From Limnoperna fortunei (Eukaryota > Mollusca > Bivalvia > Mytilida > Modiolidae): a stretch of 64,000 bases of DNA. The stretch is taken from assembly GCA_944474755.1 (NCBI GenBank), contig OX104111.1:99738805-99802804 (forward strand). Direction: 5' to 3'. Positions within the stretch are counted from its first letter, which is position 1. Every line of letters starts with the position of its first letter. This document shows positions 1 through 13,620 of the stretch, one piece after another. The position numbers and the translations under genes are program-made. The notes beneath the pieces are model-generated. The model did no database searches, was not told the origin of the DNA, and saw only the letters and a program-made list of their open reading frames with translations.

Positions 1-2830
1 TGACAAAGAAGGAAACTTTACGTATTGCACTAGTAAAGGTAGAAGTGTGAATGACTACTTACTTGTTCCCCCGAGTAAATATAAACTAATACGTGATTTC
101 AAAATATTAACGATGAACGAATTCTCAGACCACATGCCCATTAATTTTGAAATAGAGCTGTCTGTTGTAAGACAACAAGTACATTCCCGAGTGTTTAAGC
201 AAATTAAGTGGGATTCTAGTAAAAATGATGAGTACATCCAAGTTCTTCACAGTCATCGCGATGAACTATTTGATTTTGTTAATAATCTTAACAACGAGAA
301 TGACGTTCATAAAGCAGTAAAAGAGATGGCCAAAGTGATTTACGAAAGTGCCTTTAAGGTCAGCGGTAAAACGAATATTTCTAAAATCAATAGTTTTGAC
401 AAAAAACCTAATAATGAATGGTTTGACGATAAGTGTAAAACTTCCCGAATCCATTTTCATAGTGCAAGAAATCGTTTTGGGCGATACCCCACGGACGCAA
501 ATAGACGACTATTCGTAACGGCAAGAAATGAATTTAACAGAGTCAAACGGGCTGCTCAGTTTAAATATAAAAGACGAAAAGGACTAGAACTGTGTAATTT
601 AGCTAAATAAGAGCCTAGGAAATTCTGGTCTGCTGTAAGGCCTAAGAATCGTTCGACTTGTGCTGTTGACAATGACTTAATGATGAACCATTTTGAGAAA
701 GTTTTAGGATCGAATCCACCGGAATTGTGCGATGAAGTACTTAATCTTCTAAACAACGCTGACTTTGGCGATTTAAATATTCCAAGTTTAGACTCTGGAA
801 TTTCAGAAGAAGAAGTGTTAAGTGCAATTAGAAAACTGAAAACTAGTAAAAGTGCAGGGACAGATCATATTATTGCTGAAATGTTAATCAGTGCATCGCA
901 GTTTTTTGCACCAATTTTGAAAACTTTATTCAATTTTATATTTGATAATGGATTATATTCCGATAGCTGGACTGAATGTATTGTCATTCCCGTTCCTAAA
1001 AGTGGTGACTTATCTGAACCAACCAATTACCGACCAATTGTATTAATTAGTGTGATTGCGAAGTTATATAGTAGCATACTCAATGAAAGACTGTTAGCGT
1101 GGGCCGAAGATGAAGACAAATTAGTTAATAACCAATTCGGGTTTAGACCGGGACGCTCAACTATTGATGCCATTTTTACCTTGCATGGAATTGTTTCGCA
1201 TTTATTACAAAACAAGCTAAAGTTGTATTGCGCCTTCGTTGATTTTCGTAAGGCTTTTGACAAGCTAAGCAGAAGGATTTTGTTATACAAATTGTTACAA
1301 AATGGAGTAAGCAGTAAATTTGTGTCCGTCGTAAAATCTATTTATTCATCAGTGTATTTACGTGTTCGATCAGGTGGAATTTTATCTGATGCATTTGAAA
1401 ATTTACTCGGGGTGAAACAAGGTGAACCACTGTCGCCGTTACTGTTCTTGTTTTTTATAAACGATATTGTCAGTGATCTGTCCGTTGACGACGATAATGA
1501 GGCTGTATCATTGAATGGATTTCTTATTTATTTAATATTATTTGCTGATGACACTGTGCTTTTCGGTAAATCTTCAAGCTTACTGCAAAGTTTATTAGAC
1601 AAACTGTGTTTATACTGTAACAAATGGAACGTTGAAGTAAACACTGATAAGACTAAAGTTGTTGTTTTCAGAAATGGGTGGCGAGTAGTTGAGGAGCGTT
1701 TCTTCTACAATGGGAATGAACTAGAAATAGTTAATTCGTATGTCTACCTGGGTATGTTATTACACTATAATGGGAAGTTTGCCCAAACGCAAAAACGTTT
1801 ATCACAGCAGGGATCCCGAGCATTGTCGTCACTGATTTCAACATTGAAACAAACTTTTTTGACTATACAGCAGAAACTGTTTTTGTTTGATACGATGGTG
1901 GGGTCTGTCCTTAGCTATGCGTCAGAAATATGGGGTTTTCACCGTGCTGGTGATGTTGAGGTTGTATTTAATAGGTTTTGTAAGTTTGTTTTAAAATTAG
2001 GGAAAAATGTTCCATTGGTATTTTTATATGGCGAGCTTGGTCATTTGCCTCTATATATTTTAAGAAAACATAGAATTTTGAAATATTGGGCTCATATTAT
2101 TATTGAAAAACCTCCTATAGTGTATGATGTTTACAAGTTGTTGTATGATGATTGCTGTAATGGTAAAAATAATTGGGCAACTTGTGTAAAAAATTTGCTA
2201 TGTAACCTCGGTTTTGTTGATATATGGGTCTCACAGGATCCAACTAGAATATCATTTGACATGTTAAAGATTCGAATAAAAGACAAATTTTTGCAAAGTT
2301 GGCATGAAAGTTTAGAAGAGTGTTCTAAACTAAGTATTTATAGATTATATAAATCAGATTTTTGTATAGAAAAATATTTAGATTTCAATTGTAATTTTTA
2401 TTTGTTATCTAAATTACGTAGTGGTACACTCAAGTTAAATGTTGAGGTTGGTCGTTATAATAATACACAGAGAGAGAATCGTATATGTACTTGTTGTAAA
2501 ATGAACGTTGTAGAAGATGAATATCATTTTATACTAATTTGTCCGGCATATAGATTTTTGAGATGTAATTTTTTACCTGAATACTACTGTTCATGGCCAA
2601 ACAAGCATAAACTTTGTAATTTGTTGAAAGCTTCTAATCGCTCTCTCACCATAAAATTGTGTAATTATCTCAATTCAGCTTGGAAAGTCAGATCTCACAT
2701 TGTTTCATAATACCTTTATTTTGATTTTGATTAACTGTTCTCTATTATCTGTCATTGTTGTTACAATTGTATTATATTATTTGTTTGCCATAGCATGTCT
2801 TAGTGCTTTTTGCAAATAAACTATTCAAAT
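1..2830 (+). mobile_element. Non-LTR retrotransposon (LINE), 5' end outside the window
   Basis: The reading frame open from base 2 carries the end of an APE-type endonuclease followed by a reverse transcriptase, the order found in LINEs that copy themselves by target-primed reverse transcription. After the stop at 2708-2710 there is a short AT-rich 3' UTR with AATAAA at 2815-2820. No long poly(A) or clear target duplication is visible at the 3' end, so the right boundary near 2830 is approximate. The clade (CR1, Jockey or other) cannot be assigned by eye. Confidence 0.85.
2..2710 (+). pseudogene. LINE ORF2: endonuclease C-terminus plus reverse transcriptase, interrupted by one stop
   Basis: The frame starts inside the endonuclease domain: the motif SDHMPI, holding the terminal catalytic Ser-Asp-His triplet, is at 125-142. 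A TAA at 608-610 interrupts the frame, and the same frame continues without a shift to 2710. Reverse transcriptase landmarks follow in order: NYRPI near 1026, GFRPGRS near 1138, AFVDFRKAFDK near 1231, a QGEPLSPLLF segment near 1420, and the catalytic FADD box at 1541-1552. A Cys-rich C-terminus (CTCC, then His and Cys residues, about 2487-2545) is typical of these polyproteins. The copy has lost its full reading frame through a single nonsense codon but is otherwise open, which suggests recent inactivation. It is unlikely to be a host gene. Confidence 0.85.
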
Positions 2831-3595
2831 TATTAAATATCGACAGATACTCGTAATTATAATAATTATGGAGGATATAACCTTCGTACAGGCCATATAA
2901 CTGTATATTATGACATGACTATAGCTGCCGTTGATTATGATTTTTTTATCATTTTTGGAAAATGATATCGTCAGACTCATGTAATTATATGTCTGATTTC
3001 ATTAATAATTCTTAATTGATATTGCCTAAGTTTTACTGCGTGAAATTACGAAAATGATTTATATTCGAAAGGGTTTTTTCTATGCGTAAGATAGGTTGCC
3101 TTTTTCGGACATTATAACGGTTCGAATTTTGATAAGCTCTACAGCTTCTTAATTATTTGGGATTGTCTTTTTTTCTGAATTTGAGCACGAATGGTGATTA
3201 TTACACGCAACGCGTGTCTAGCCTAGTTAAAAACAACAACAACCAGGAATATATACAGACATTTTAAATGTTACATTATTTTAGACTACACTCCCTTACT
3301 CGGAAGAATATTTTGCCAGACGAGAAGAAAAACACTTCTAAACAAATCCTAGAAACCTGGTCGTATTAAAACGTATATAACATAATGATTGCATTGCAGA
3401 ACATCCAATTTGGAGCCTGTGAGAAAATTCTGGAAAAAAGTGCACAAATGTAACTCATTTTTGACTAGCAAATCCTAAAGGGATTAAAATAACTACTAAA
3501 TAAGACATTTTAATCGTTCCAACATTCGATTTTCTGGGTAACAATCAAAGATTACTGAGACTGCATGTGGAGTTACACATATCGGATCAGATCGT
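2831..3595. other. AT-rich spacer between LINE and minisatellite
   Basis: No open frame of note, no RNA gene and no clear repeat boundary is visible. The stretch leads directly into the tandem array. Confidence 0.5.
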
Positions 3596-6500
3596 ATAAA
3601 CCATGCACTTCAACAAAAATATAACCACCTCATATTTAAACCATGCACTCCAACAAAAATATAACCACCTCATATTTAAACCATGCACTCCAACAAAAAT
3701 ATAACCACCTCATATTTAAACCATGCACTCCAACAAAAATATAACCACCTCATATTTAAACCATGCACTCCAACAAAAATATAACCAACTCATATATAAA
3801 CCATGCACTCCAACAAAAATATAACCAACTCATATATAAATCATGCACTCCAACAAAAATATAACTGCACCTCATATATAAACCATGCACTCCAACAAAA
3901 ATATAACCAACTCATATATAAACCATGCACTCCAACAAAAATATAACTGCACCTCATATATAAACCATGCACTCCAACAAAAATATAACTGCACCTCATA
4001 TATAAACCATGCACTCCAACAAAAATATAACTGCACCTCATATATAAACCATGCACTCCAACAAAAATATAACTGCACCTCATATATAAACCATGCACTC
4101 CAACAAAAATATAACCAACTCATATATAAACCATGCACTCCAACAAAAATATAACCAACTCATATATAAACCATGCACTCCAACAAAAATATAACTGCAC
4201 CTCATATATAAACCATGCACTCCAACAAAAATATAACTGCACCTCATATATAAACCATGCACTCCAACAAAAATATAACTGCACCTCATATATAAACCAT
4301 GCACTCCAACAAAAATATAACTGCACCTCATATATAAACCATGCACTCCAACAAAAATATAACTGCACCTCATATATAAACCATGCACTCCAACAAAAAT
4401 ATAACCACCACATAAATAAACCATGCACTCCACAAAATATAACCACCTCATATATAAACCATGCACTCCAACAAACATATAACCACCTCATATATAAACC
4501 ATGCACTCCAACAAAAATATAACTGCACCTCATATATAAACCATGCACTCCAACAAAAATATAACTGCACCTCATATATAAACCATGCACTCCAACAAAA
4601 ATATAACCAACTCATATATAAACCATGCACTCCAACAAAAATATAACTGCACCTCATATATAAACCATGCACTCCAACAAAAATATAACCAACTCATATA
4701 TAAACCATGCACTCCAACAAAAATATAACTGCACCTCATATATAAACCATGCACTCCAACAAAAATATAACCACCACATAAATAAACCATGCACTCCACA
4801 AAATATAACCACCTCATATATAAACCATGCACTCCAACAAACATATAACCACCTCATATATAAACCATGCACTCCAACAAACATATAACCACCTCATATA
4901 TAAACCATGCACTCCAACAAACATATAACCACCTCATATATAAACCATGCACTCCAACAAAAATATAACCACCTCATATTTAAACCATGCACTCCAACAA
5001 AAATATAACCACCTCATATTTAAACCATGCACTCCAACAAAAATATAACTGCACCTCATATATAAACCATGCACTCCAACAAAAATATAACTGCACCTCA
5101 TATATAAACCATGCACTCCAACAAAAATATAACCACCACATAAATAAACCATGCACTCCACAAAATATAACCACCTCATATATAAACCATGCACTCCAAC
5201 AAACATATAACCACCTTATATATAAACCATGCACTCCAACAAACATATAACCACCTCATATATAAACCATGCACTCCAACAAACATATAACCACCTCATA
5301 TATAAACCATGCACTCCAACAAACATATAACCACCTCATATATAAACCATGCACTCCAACAAAAATATAACTGCACCTCATATATAAACCATGCACTCCA
5401 ACAAACATATAACCACCTCATATATAAACCATGCACTCCAACAAACATATAACCACCTCATATATAAACCATGCACTCCAACAAAAATATAACCACCACA
5501 TAAATAAACCATGCACTCCACAAAATATAACCACCTCATATATAAACCATGCACTCCAACAAACATATAACCACCTCATATATAAACCATGCACTCCAAC
5601 AAACATATAACCACCTCATATATAAACCATGCACTCCAACAAACATATAACCACCTCATATATAAACCATGCACTCCAACAAAAATATAACCACCACATA
5701 AATAAACCATGCACTCCACAAAATATAACCACCTCATATATAAACCATGCACTCCAACAAAATATAACCACCTCATATATAAACCATGCACTCCAACAAA
5801 CATATAACCACCTCATATATAAACCATGCACTCCAACAAACATATAACCACCTCATATATAAACCATGCACTCCACAAAATATAACCACCTCATATATAA
5901 ACCATGCACTCCAACAAACATATAACCAACTCATATATAAACCATGCACTCCAACAAACATATAACCAACTCATATATAAACCATGCACTCCACAAAATA
6001 TAACCACCTCATATATAAACCATGCACTCCAACAAACATATAACCAACTCATATATAAACCATGCACTCCAACAAACATATAACCAACTCATATATAAAC
6101 CATGCACTCCACAAAATATAACCACCTCATATATAAACCATGCACTCCAACAAACATATAACCACCTCATATATAAACCATGCACTCCAACAAACATATA
6201 ACCACCTCATATATAAACCATGCACTCCAACAAACATATAACCACCTCATATATAAACCATGCACTCCAACAAAAATATAACCACCACATAAATAAACCA
6301 TGCACTCCACAAAATATAACCACCTCATATATAAACCATGCACTCCAACAAAATATAACCACCTCATATATAAACCATGCACTCCAACAAACATATAACC
6401 ACCTCATATATAAACCATGCACTCCAACAAACATATAACCACCTCATATATAAACCATGCACTCCACAAAATATAACCACCTCATATATAAACCATGCAC

Positions 6501-7611
6501 TCCAACAAACATATAACCAACTCATATATAAACCATGCACTCCAACAAACATATAACCACCTCATATATAAACCATGCACTCCAACAAACATATAACCAC
6601 CTCATATATAAACCATGCACTCCAACAAACATATAACCACCTCATATATAAACCATGCACTCCAACAAACATATAACCACCTCATATATAAACCATGCAC
6701 TCCAACAAACATATAACCACCTCATATATAAACCATGCACTCCAACAAACATATAACCACCTCATATATAAACCATGCACTCCAACAAAAATATAACCAC
6801 CACATAAATAAACCATGCACTCCACAAAATATAACCACCTCATATATAAACCATGCACTCCAACAAAATATAACCACCTCATATATAAACCATGCACTCC
6901 AACAAACATATAACCACCTCATATATAAACCATGCACTCCAACAAACATATAACCACCTCATATATAAACCATGCACTCCACAAAATATAACCACCTCAT
7001 ATATAAACCATGCACTCCAACAAACATATAACCAACTCATATATAAACCATGCACTCCAACAAACATATAACCACCTCATATATAAACCATGCACTCCAA
7101 CAAACATATAACCACCTCATATATAAACCATGCACTCCAACAAACATATAACCACCTCATATATAAACCATGCACTCCAACAAACATATAACCACCTCAT
7201 ATATAAACCATGCACTCCAACAAACATATAACCACCTCATATATAAACCATGCACTCCAACAAACATATAACCACCTCATATATAAACCATGCACTCCAA
7301 CAAACATATAACCACCTCATATATAAACCATGCACTCCAACAAACATATAACCACCTCATATATAAACCATGCACTCCAACAAACATATAACCACCTCAT
7401 ATATAAACCATGCACTCCAACAAACATATAACCACCTCATATATAAACCATGCACTCCAACAAACATATAACCACCTCATATATAAACCATGCACTCCAA
7501 CAAACATATAACCAACACATATATAAACCATGCACTCCAACAAACATATAACCACCTCATATATAAACCATGCACTCCAACAAACATATAACCAACTCAT
7601 ATATAAACCAT
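3596..7611. repeat. 4-kb minisatellite, ~40-bp unit, about 100 copies, with higher-order structure
   Basis: The unit is a 40-mer built around ACCATGCACTCCAACAAA followed by an ATATAACC and TCATATATAA segment. Variants are 38 bp (shortened to TCCACAAAATATA), 39 bp, 40 bp and 42 bp (an inserted TG giving CTGCACCTC). The left part (3.8-4.7 kb) is dominated by 42-mers; the right part (6.5-7.6 kb) is nearly uniform 40-mers with CAAACATATA. A marker pair (ACCACCACATAAATAA followed by a 38-mer) recurs at about 4405, 4771, 5133, 5493, 5691, 6282 and 6797. This shows duplication of multi-unit blocks, including a 118-bp trimer (40+40+38) repeated near 5.8-6.2 kb. Because units lack stops in some frames, spurious open frames occur on both strands. 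Confidence 0.97.
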
Positions 7612-7800
7612 CCGTAAAAGTCTCTAGCTTCCCTTCTTAATCTCGTCATTGATGTTTCTTATTCCTGTTCTTTCAGCGAGTTCGATGTCTGATACTATTT
7701 CTGTCCATTTGATGTTCATTACTTTTCTTAGCAGCCTGCCTTCTACTCCTCTTAGTTTTCTTTCAATTTCCTTGCTTGTTCTCTGCTCCTAATGGTAAAA
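7612..7800 (-). pseudogene. Probable LINE reverse transcriptase C-terminal remnant
   Basis: Read on the minus strand, an open segment of about 50 residues contains RLLRKVMNIKWTEIVSDIEL followed by AERTGIRNINDEIKKG. This resembles the region after the reverse transcriptase core in RTE/CR1-type LINEs, where a 'RRVLGIxWxDRVxNEEVxxRTG' pattern is common. No catalytic core is present. It abuts the end of the minisatellite directly. The assignment rests on this resemblance alone. Confidence 0.4.
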
Positions 7801-9132
7801 CTGATCTTATATTCCTACTTTACATATATACATTTTTTTGGACGAAAAATAAATTAAAACGAACAAACCAAATTGATAATTACGATACTTTAAACTATTT
7901 GTAACTAACATGAGTAGCCTGTAAACAATGAATATTTTAATACTGTTAATAAAAACAATTTGCCTATTTGCACCAAACAACAGTAATTACAAATGTTTTG
8001 TTTATGTCGTTTTATGATGACATCCAACATGGACTTATTGTTAAATGTTAGAAGTGTTTCTACTGAAATTTTAAAGTTGAAACGAAAACACGAAATGAGA
8101 TTTAATCTATTCACAAAGAAATAATGTCTAATGTAACGTATGAATCATGTTCATGTAAACTATTTAATTCAGTTACCTTCAACATATCTTAAAATATTTT
8201 CTAATAACCTTTTTCTCCTTATTTTTACCATCGTCGTTTAAATACTGCACCAACACCGTCGAATGGGCCCTTTTCGTGCTATGCATCAAGGAACTGCTTG
8301 GGGAAACCGAAGAATATATATGGGTGGCAGAGTGTGAGGTTCAAGAGTTATGTATTAATATGACAGGATGTATATTACTTTATTGTACATAACGGCATTA
8401 ATTGCTCTATGGATATATCATCCTCACAAGTCAGGCTTTCTGTGTCCACGTGTGTATACAAAAAGGTGTCAATCAGACACTGAAGAAGATATAAAATATT
8501 GATTTTTTAATTGACCACAACATATTTCAATTTTACAAACTAGTTTTTTTTGTCTATACTAGGCAGATTTTAATCAAGGTTTTTACGACAAACTACATAG
8601 ATGACGGTCGTTGATTTTAGCTTTCGCTATAACAATACATGTGTTATGTTTTTACTTTTGATACGCATACACATCCTCACAAGTCAGGGTTTTTGTGTCC
8701 ACATACTAAACATATGGACACAGAAACCCTGACTTGTGAGGATTTGATATATATTAATTCAACGTCTTATGTTTATGAGAATAAATGTTAATTTATACTA
8801 ACGTATTTAACATTGTAAGAGCAAAACAAAAGTTGTACAAAAGATCGAAACGTGCATTATTAAATGTAAAAGTTAGCACAAAAACTTTACTTGCAATGAA
8901 AGGCACTCTTAAAACGTTGTTGACAAGAGGATAGTATGTAAAATTAAGAAAAAACTTGCAACGACTTTAATCAAATTCATTTAATTTGAAGTGTCTAAGG
9001 TAACGTAGGAATCATGATTTCTACGTGACCAAAGCCTAGTGAAAGCTAGTGTATATTTCACTACTCATTGATACATAAAAAGTTGATATTATTAATATCA
9101 CTGACTGTTGATAAATCAAATTGTAACACAAT
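7801..9132. other. AT-rich intergenic DNA
   Basis: No gene is recognisable. It holds two copies of a short motif CATCCTCACAAGTCAGG followed by TTTCTGTGTCCAC (8420s and 8670s). A related motif occurs at about 16523, and the shared tail CTGTGTCCACACTTGTT at about 35139. Confidence 0.5.
8673..8743. repeat. Hairpin-forming inverted repeat
   Basis: Arms 8673-8700 and 8716-8743 are reverse complements with one mismatch (ATCCTCACAAGTCAGGG at the outer end) around a 15-base loop. It looks like two copies of a transposon terminus joined head to head. Confidence 0.85.
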
Positions 9133-9640
9133 ACACCATTTTTCCTTTGGTCTTTTTATGGATTTATCACACTTCATCTGTGTGTTGGGCAAAATCATTC
9201 TTAAGCATCAGACGTTTCTTGTTAAACCACGGTTCATGTCACCTGAAAAAAAGTCCCCATTCAAATACATTTGAAGTAGGCGGGGCTTAGCCAAAGTATA
9301 AATCAACCAACTTTTTTAGTAATTTCATAGTGTGAGCCCCACATATTACCGTCATTCAAAATACCAAATGAACTACATGGGTCTCTAGACTGATCGTGTA
9401 GCATGTGATCGTCTGACAACATTATTGTCACGTCCATTTCAAATTCTATTGATTGAATTATGTTACAAATCATATATACCACGCCTTTTATCATTTAACG
9501 TATTTAAACTACTCGACGCAAGCGTCTCGTAGTTCCGTCCCATTTAGCTGTCGGTGTAGGACGTAAAAAACTCCCAATCCTCATCAGCGTCTCGTAGTTA
9601 AAATACGTTAAATGGTAAAAGACGTGGCATATATAATACA
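9133..9640. repeat. Interspersed repeat ending in a palindromic MITE-like segment
   Basis: Sequence from about 9133 (TTTCCTTTGGTCTTTTTATG) through GGCGGGGCTTAG to the TATATACCACGCC segment recurs, diverged, at about 60400-60880 on the same strand and in part at about 28187-28500 in reverse. The right part is an inverted repeat: 9473-9505 pairs with 9601-9633 with about 3 mismatches in 33. A smaller palindrome (CTACTCGACGC / GCGTCTCGTAG) lies between. Confidence 0.7.
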
Positions 9641-12600
9641 TAAACGAGTTTCGATAATCCTGGGAGAAAAAAATCCGGTAATGTAAAAAGCACAACGTAT
9701 GAATTCTTACATGATCAAAATGAAATATTTAATCACTTATGTTTACAAACGACTTAAAATTGTCTATATAAAAATACTAAACATCGTATTATAATATCAA
9801 AGAATAGTCAATCCAGGAGGATATATATAACTATTCTTGATACTTCAAGTATTGTAGAAATTCCTCTTATTCCAATTAAATTAAATTGCCATTTAAAAAA
9901 GAAAAACATTTGAGTATTATATACGCACTATGGGTTTTGAAATGTACATTGGTATATATATGGATTGAAAAATTATCCGAGAAAAGGATGAAAATAAAAA
10001 CACTCAAATAAGCCACTCTTAAATAATTTAGCTTTGAACTAACACGGGAATTATGCAAATGAGTGACGTTGATTCCATCACGTGTGTATTAAGAATTTGA
10101 TTTCAAATTCAAATTTTGATTCTTAAGTTCGTATTCAGCGATTCCATCCGGTTTATTTTCGTATTTTAAAATACATAATGAAAATAAAAATTGTGTATTT
10201 ACGATTGAAATCCCACATTATTAAACCCCCAAAAATCCATGTCCTTAAGGACCGGCCGACCAAGGGCATAAAGTTGTCGGTGTAGGACGTAAAAACTCCC
10301 CAAGTTAAGTCAAGTCATTGATGAAAGATAAAAGTGAAAGACCAATTAAAGAGTGACATAATAAACCGCGAAAATGTAAATTTAGATAATGATTTTTATA
10401 TGAAAATTAGATTTTAAAAACAGGTATGTTATCAAAAAAGACGTCTACATCAGTAAAAATCAGTGGTAAAAAGCAGGAGCAAACAGAAGGAAAATAATTA
10501 TCTTCATAATAAGAGAAAGTCACAAAAGATGTTGATTTTTATTTATTTTAAGATTAAAAATTTTGATTTAAAACTATTACAAAAAACGCAAGTTATATTG
10601 TGATACTTATAATGAAATTAAAATTACCTAGGATCGTATATGAAGTCCTTAAAACTAACATAAATTTTAAAAGCTAAATGAAATTAAAAAAAAAATGTAA
10701 TAATAATACAATAAAAAATAATTCAGTTTCAATTACGTTATAAAATGTCATCAGATGTTTACATAGTTAAAAAAAAACCACACAAAATGTTTTTATTTCA
10801 TAAATTGTTTTGCAAAAATACTTCTAACTTTTTTTGGTGTGATTATTTTAAATTCTGAAATTAAGTTCTTAACAATGTTTATGCACATGATTGTTAGTTT
10901 TTACGTTTGGAAATTGGACTTCTTTTGAAACAAAATAAAAAATAATTAAATGGTAATTGTATTTTGTCGGTATTTTTTCTTTGATCTTCCGATGCTCCAC
11001 GGGAAAGACACGATAACTGTCGATATCTTACCCCCCCCCCCAAAACCCCCCCGAACCACGTGACTACGGGATTTCGAAAAGGTCAATATAAGCATTTAAA
11101 AAATATCGTCTTAATTTATGACCTTACAACACCTTTTGCAAAAGTGAGAGTCTTGGCAACAGTGAATGGCAGCAGGAAATAAACAAGATTGAACCATGTG
11201 CATATGTGCATATGATGTGTCAGTTCTATTAAATCATAATGTGTCGTTAGTCCTCTTTTTCTGCATATGAATTATTTCCACATATCTATTAACATTTTAG
11301 TCCATTTTCAACTGTACGTATACGAGTCAAAAATTCAGTCGTGGACCTTTTTTGAAATAAGCTATATTAAAACTATAATTAATGATATGCAAGAAATATG
11401 TATCGGTGCGCTGACTGTCTGGACGTATTTACTTATTGAATAAAATATCCGTAAACTTGAATAGGAATAAAAGGAAAAGATGTTTTGTATAATTTTCTTT
11501 CCATTCGACGGGTATAAAATAAATTCCCTTACATTTGAGCACGTTAAATGCATGAACTAATTTATGGTGTAATGATTTGTTTTCTTCTAATGTTATTCGG
11601 TAACAAAATGGAAGCTTTACGTTCGTTTGTTTATCAAATTGGTCTATCGATAAATTTGCCAACTACCTATTGTTCTTGATATTTATTGGGTAAGACATTG
11701 AAAATTCTTTAAAAATGGTTGGACTTCAACGGAATCAACAATCGGACGGCAGACCATTGTTTTATTTACTCTGGTTTTAATGTTGTCAACACTGTCGGCT
11801 CTGCAAAAGCCTGCACTGTTAAATCATTCTTACGTAGCGCACTTAGAAGCACCAAATCTTTGGTAGCACAAGCAGCATATTAGCTGTAAAAACATCTATA
11901 GAAACACAGAAGGCATTAATATTGACATTTAGTGGGCGGTAAGCGTTGTTTTGCTGAACTCTTGTGATGGTGGATTTTTCGACGTTTGGCCGTCCGCCAT
12001 GATGGAATAATTTGGTTGCATTTCCTGTTGGCAAACAGTGGACAGAATGCACAATTTTTAAGTTCAAGTCTGTTAATGACAATATATTTACATCATGCAT
12101 TTAAACTACCAACGAAGCACAATGCGCTAAGCTCTTGATTTCGGTGGAAGAAACGTTTCATTTGTCATGTAGGCTTTGTCGGGACTACTTTTTTGAAAGG
12201 TCAGAAACCCCCTCCCCCTTTTTTTACAAATGCAGTTGTGTAATTGATTAATGGTACAATATGTTTCATTTACACTATTTCCCAAATACTCATATATATT
12301 TTTTACATCCAGCAATTTATTGGTTTGAACAGCCTCATGTTTTTTTGCATGACTCTATTGAAGCTTTTCAGGAAGTTCTAGGAAAGAAAGTCGCAGGAAA
12401 AAAGACACTATAAAAAAAGTCACAATTAATAAGTTGTCTTAGTATTGAATGTGTTTTTTTGTATTTACATGCACTTTATGACAGCTTTTTGCAAGGACTT
12501 TGTTTTTGTGTATGTAAAGTAAATTGGATATTTAAACCCATATAATTCTATTCATGCTGTAATTTATTTAAATTAAGTGCTTTGATTGGATAAAACCACT

Positions 12601-13378
12601 TAAATGGCGTCTTTTCAGATAATTTATATATCGATATTTCCTCTGAGCGGACTATTTTCATTATCCAATGTAAACAAGATGGCATCCTCCTAGAGTATCG
12701 TCAGGGAGAGGGGGACAATGTTTTCTGTGCCCCAATGATTTCCAATTAAATCGATTGAGATTTCAAATAAAATATAATATAAATACAATTTAGTGTTTCA
12801 TTTTGTTTTTTTCCTATCAATATCTACAGAACCGCGATTCCTTTGGTACTATGTTTTGCATATCCCTCAGTGCTTGAAATTAGGATTTGCAACTCACTTG
12901 CCCGAATCCTGAACTTTTGGATTTTCTCCTATATATTCAATATAAATTTTATCAAAATTTCACTTGCCGGAAAGGATTTTTACTGGTCAGGGGCCAGCGG
13001 ACTTGTGCTAATTTCGCAGACTGATCCCTACGCTTTCTGGCCTAGGTACGTTTTGAGGTCTAGATGGGTTTCTGTAACTGTTTTTGCTGTTGTAAAAATC
13101 TCAACGATTATTTCACAGAATAATAAGGATTAAACACTGGGTTTTAGGAAATGATCAATGTGTAAACTCGGGCGACTCACTCACAAACTAAATAAAGTCC
13201 GAAAATTACATAAGTACATGTAAACAAAACTGTTTAGTTTTGAGACAGACATTGATTTGACGTGAGTCAATGGACAGCAGAGGTATCTCTTTTGAATTTT
13301 TCACTTGTTTTCATATAAAATATTTTTGTCCAACTTTAGTAACTTAGTGATATATATGAACCTTGTGTTCCATAAAAT
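9641..13378. other. AT-rich intergenic DNA without a recognisable gene
   Basis: Open frames here are short and show no known domain. A C-rich run lies at about 11031-11050. The TCGGTGTAGGACGTAAAAA motif near 10270 also occurs near 9550. A minus-strand open stretch at 11843-12100 and a plus-strand one at 12843-13133 have no recognisable homologue. Confidence 0.5.
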
Positions 13379-13620
13379 CTGAAGTCTCAGTGGACAAGTG
13401 GTCTAAGTAGTTACCCTCTACTAATGATCACTGGCATGTGAACATTGTGGCAATGAGTTCAAGCCTGACTTCAGGCAAGTTTGCTGAATTTCGATCTCCT
13501 TACTGGGTCCTGAAGTACCCCTAAGGCGCCTCAAAAGATGGGTTTGACATGAACTTTTTAAGGAACTACCCTGCTGGGCTACTGTCTCATAAAAATCACT
13601 AGCCTGCAGCAATATTTACT
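13379..13620 (+). mobile_element. tRNA-derived SINE-like element
   Basis: CAGTGGACAAGTGGTCTAAG at about 13386 resembles an A box and GAGTTCAAGCC at about 13455 a B box, spaced as in a tRNA-like internal promoter. The sequence continues into a non-tRNA body. It is not a functional tRNA: no cloverleaf can be drawn. Confidence 0.5.

Noticed and set aside
3841..7600. Many open frames of 60-156 codons on both strands within the minisatellite
   Set aside because: They arise because the 40-42 bp unit lacks stops in some frames; they mirror each other on the two strands and shift frame with unit length, so they are not genes.
3596..7611. A CRISPR-like array
   Set aside because: Units are contiguous tandem repeats with no unique spacers, and the context is an animal genome.
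11843..12100. An 85-codon minus-strand open frame
   Set aside because: It is open and not low in complexity, but no family was recognised and no splice partners were seen; it may be an old transposon piece.
12843..13133. A 96-codon plus-strand open frame
   Set aside because: No domain and no supporting context.
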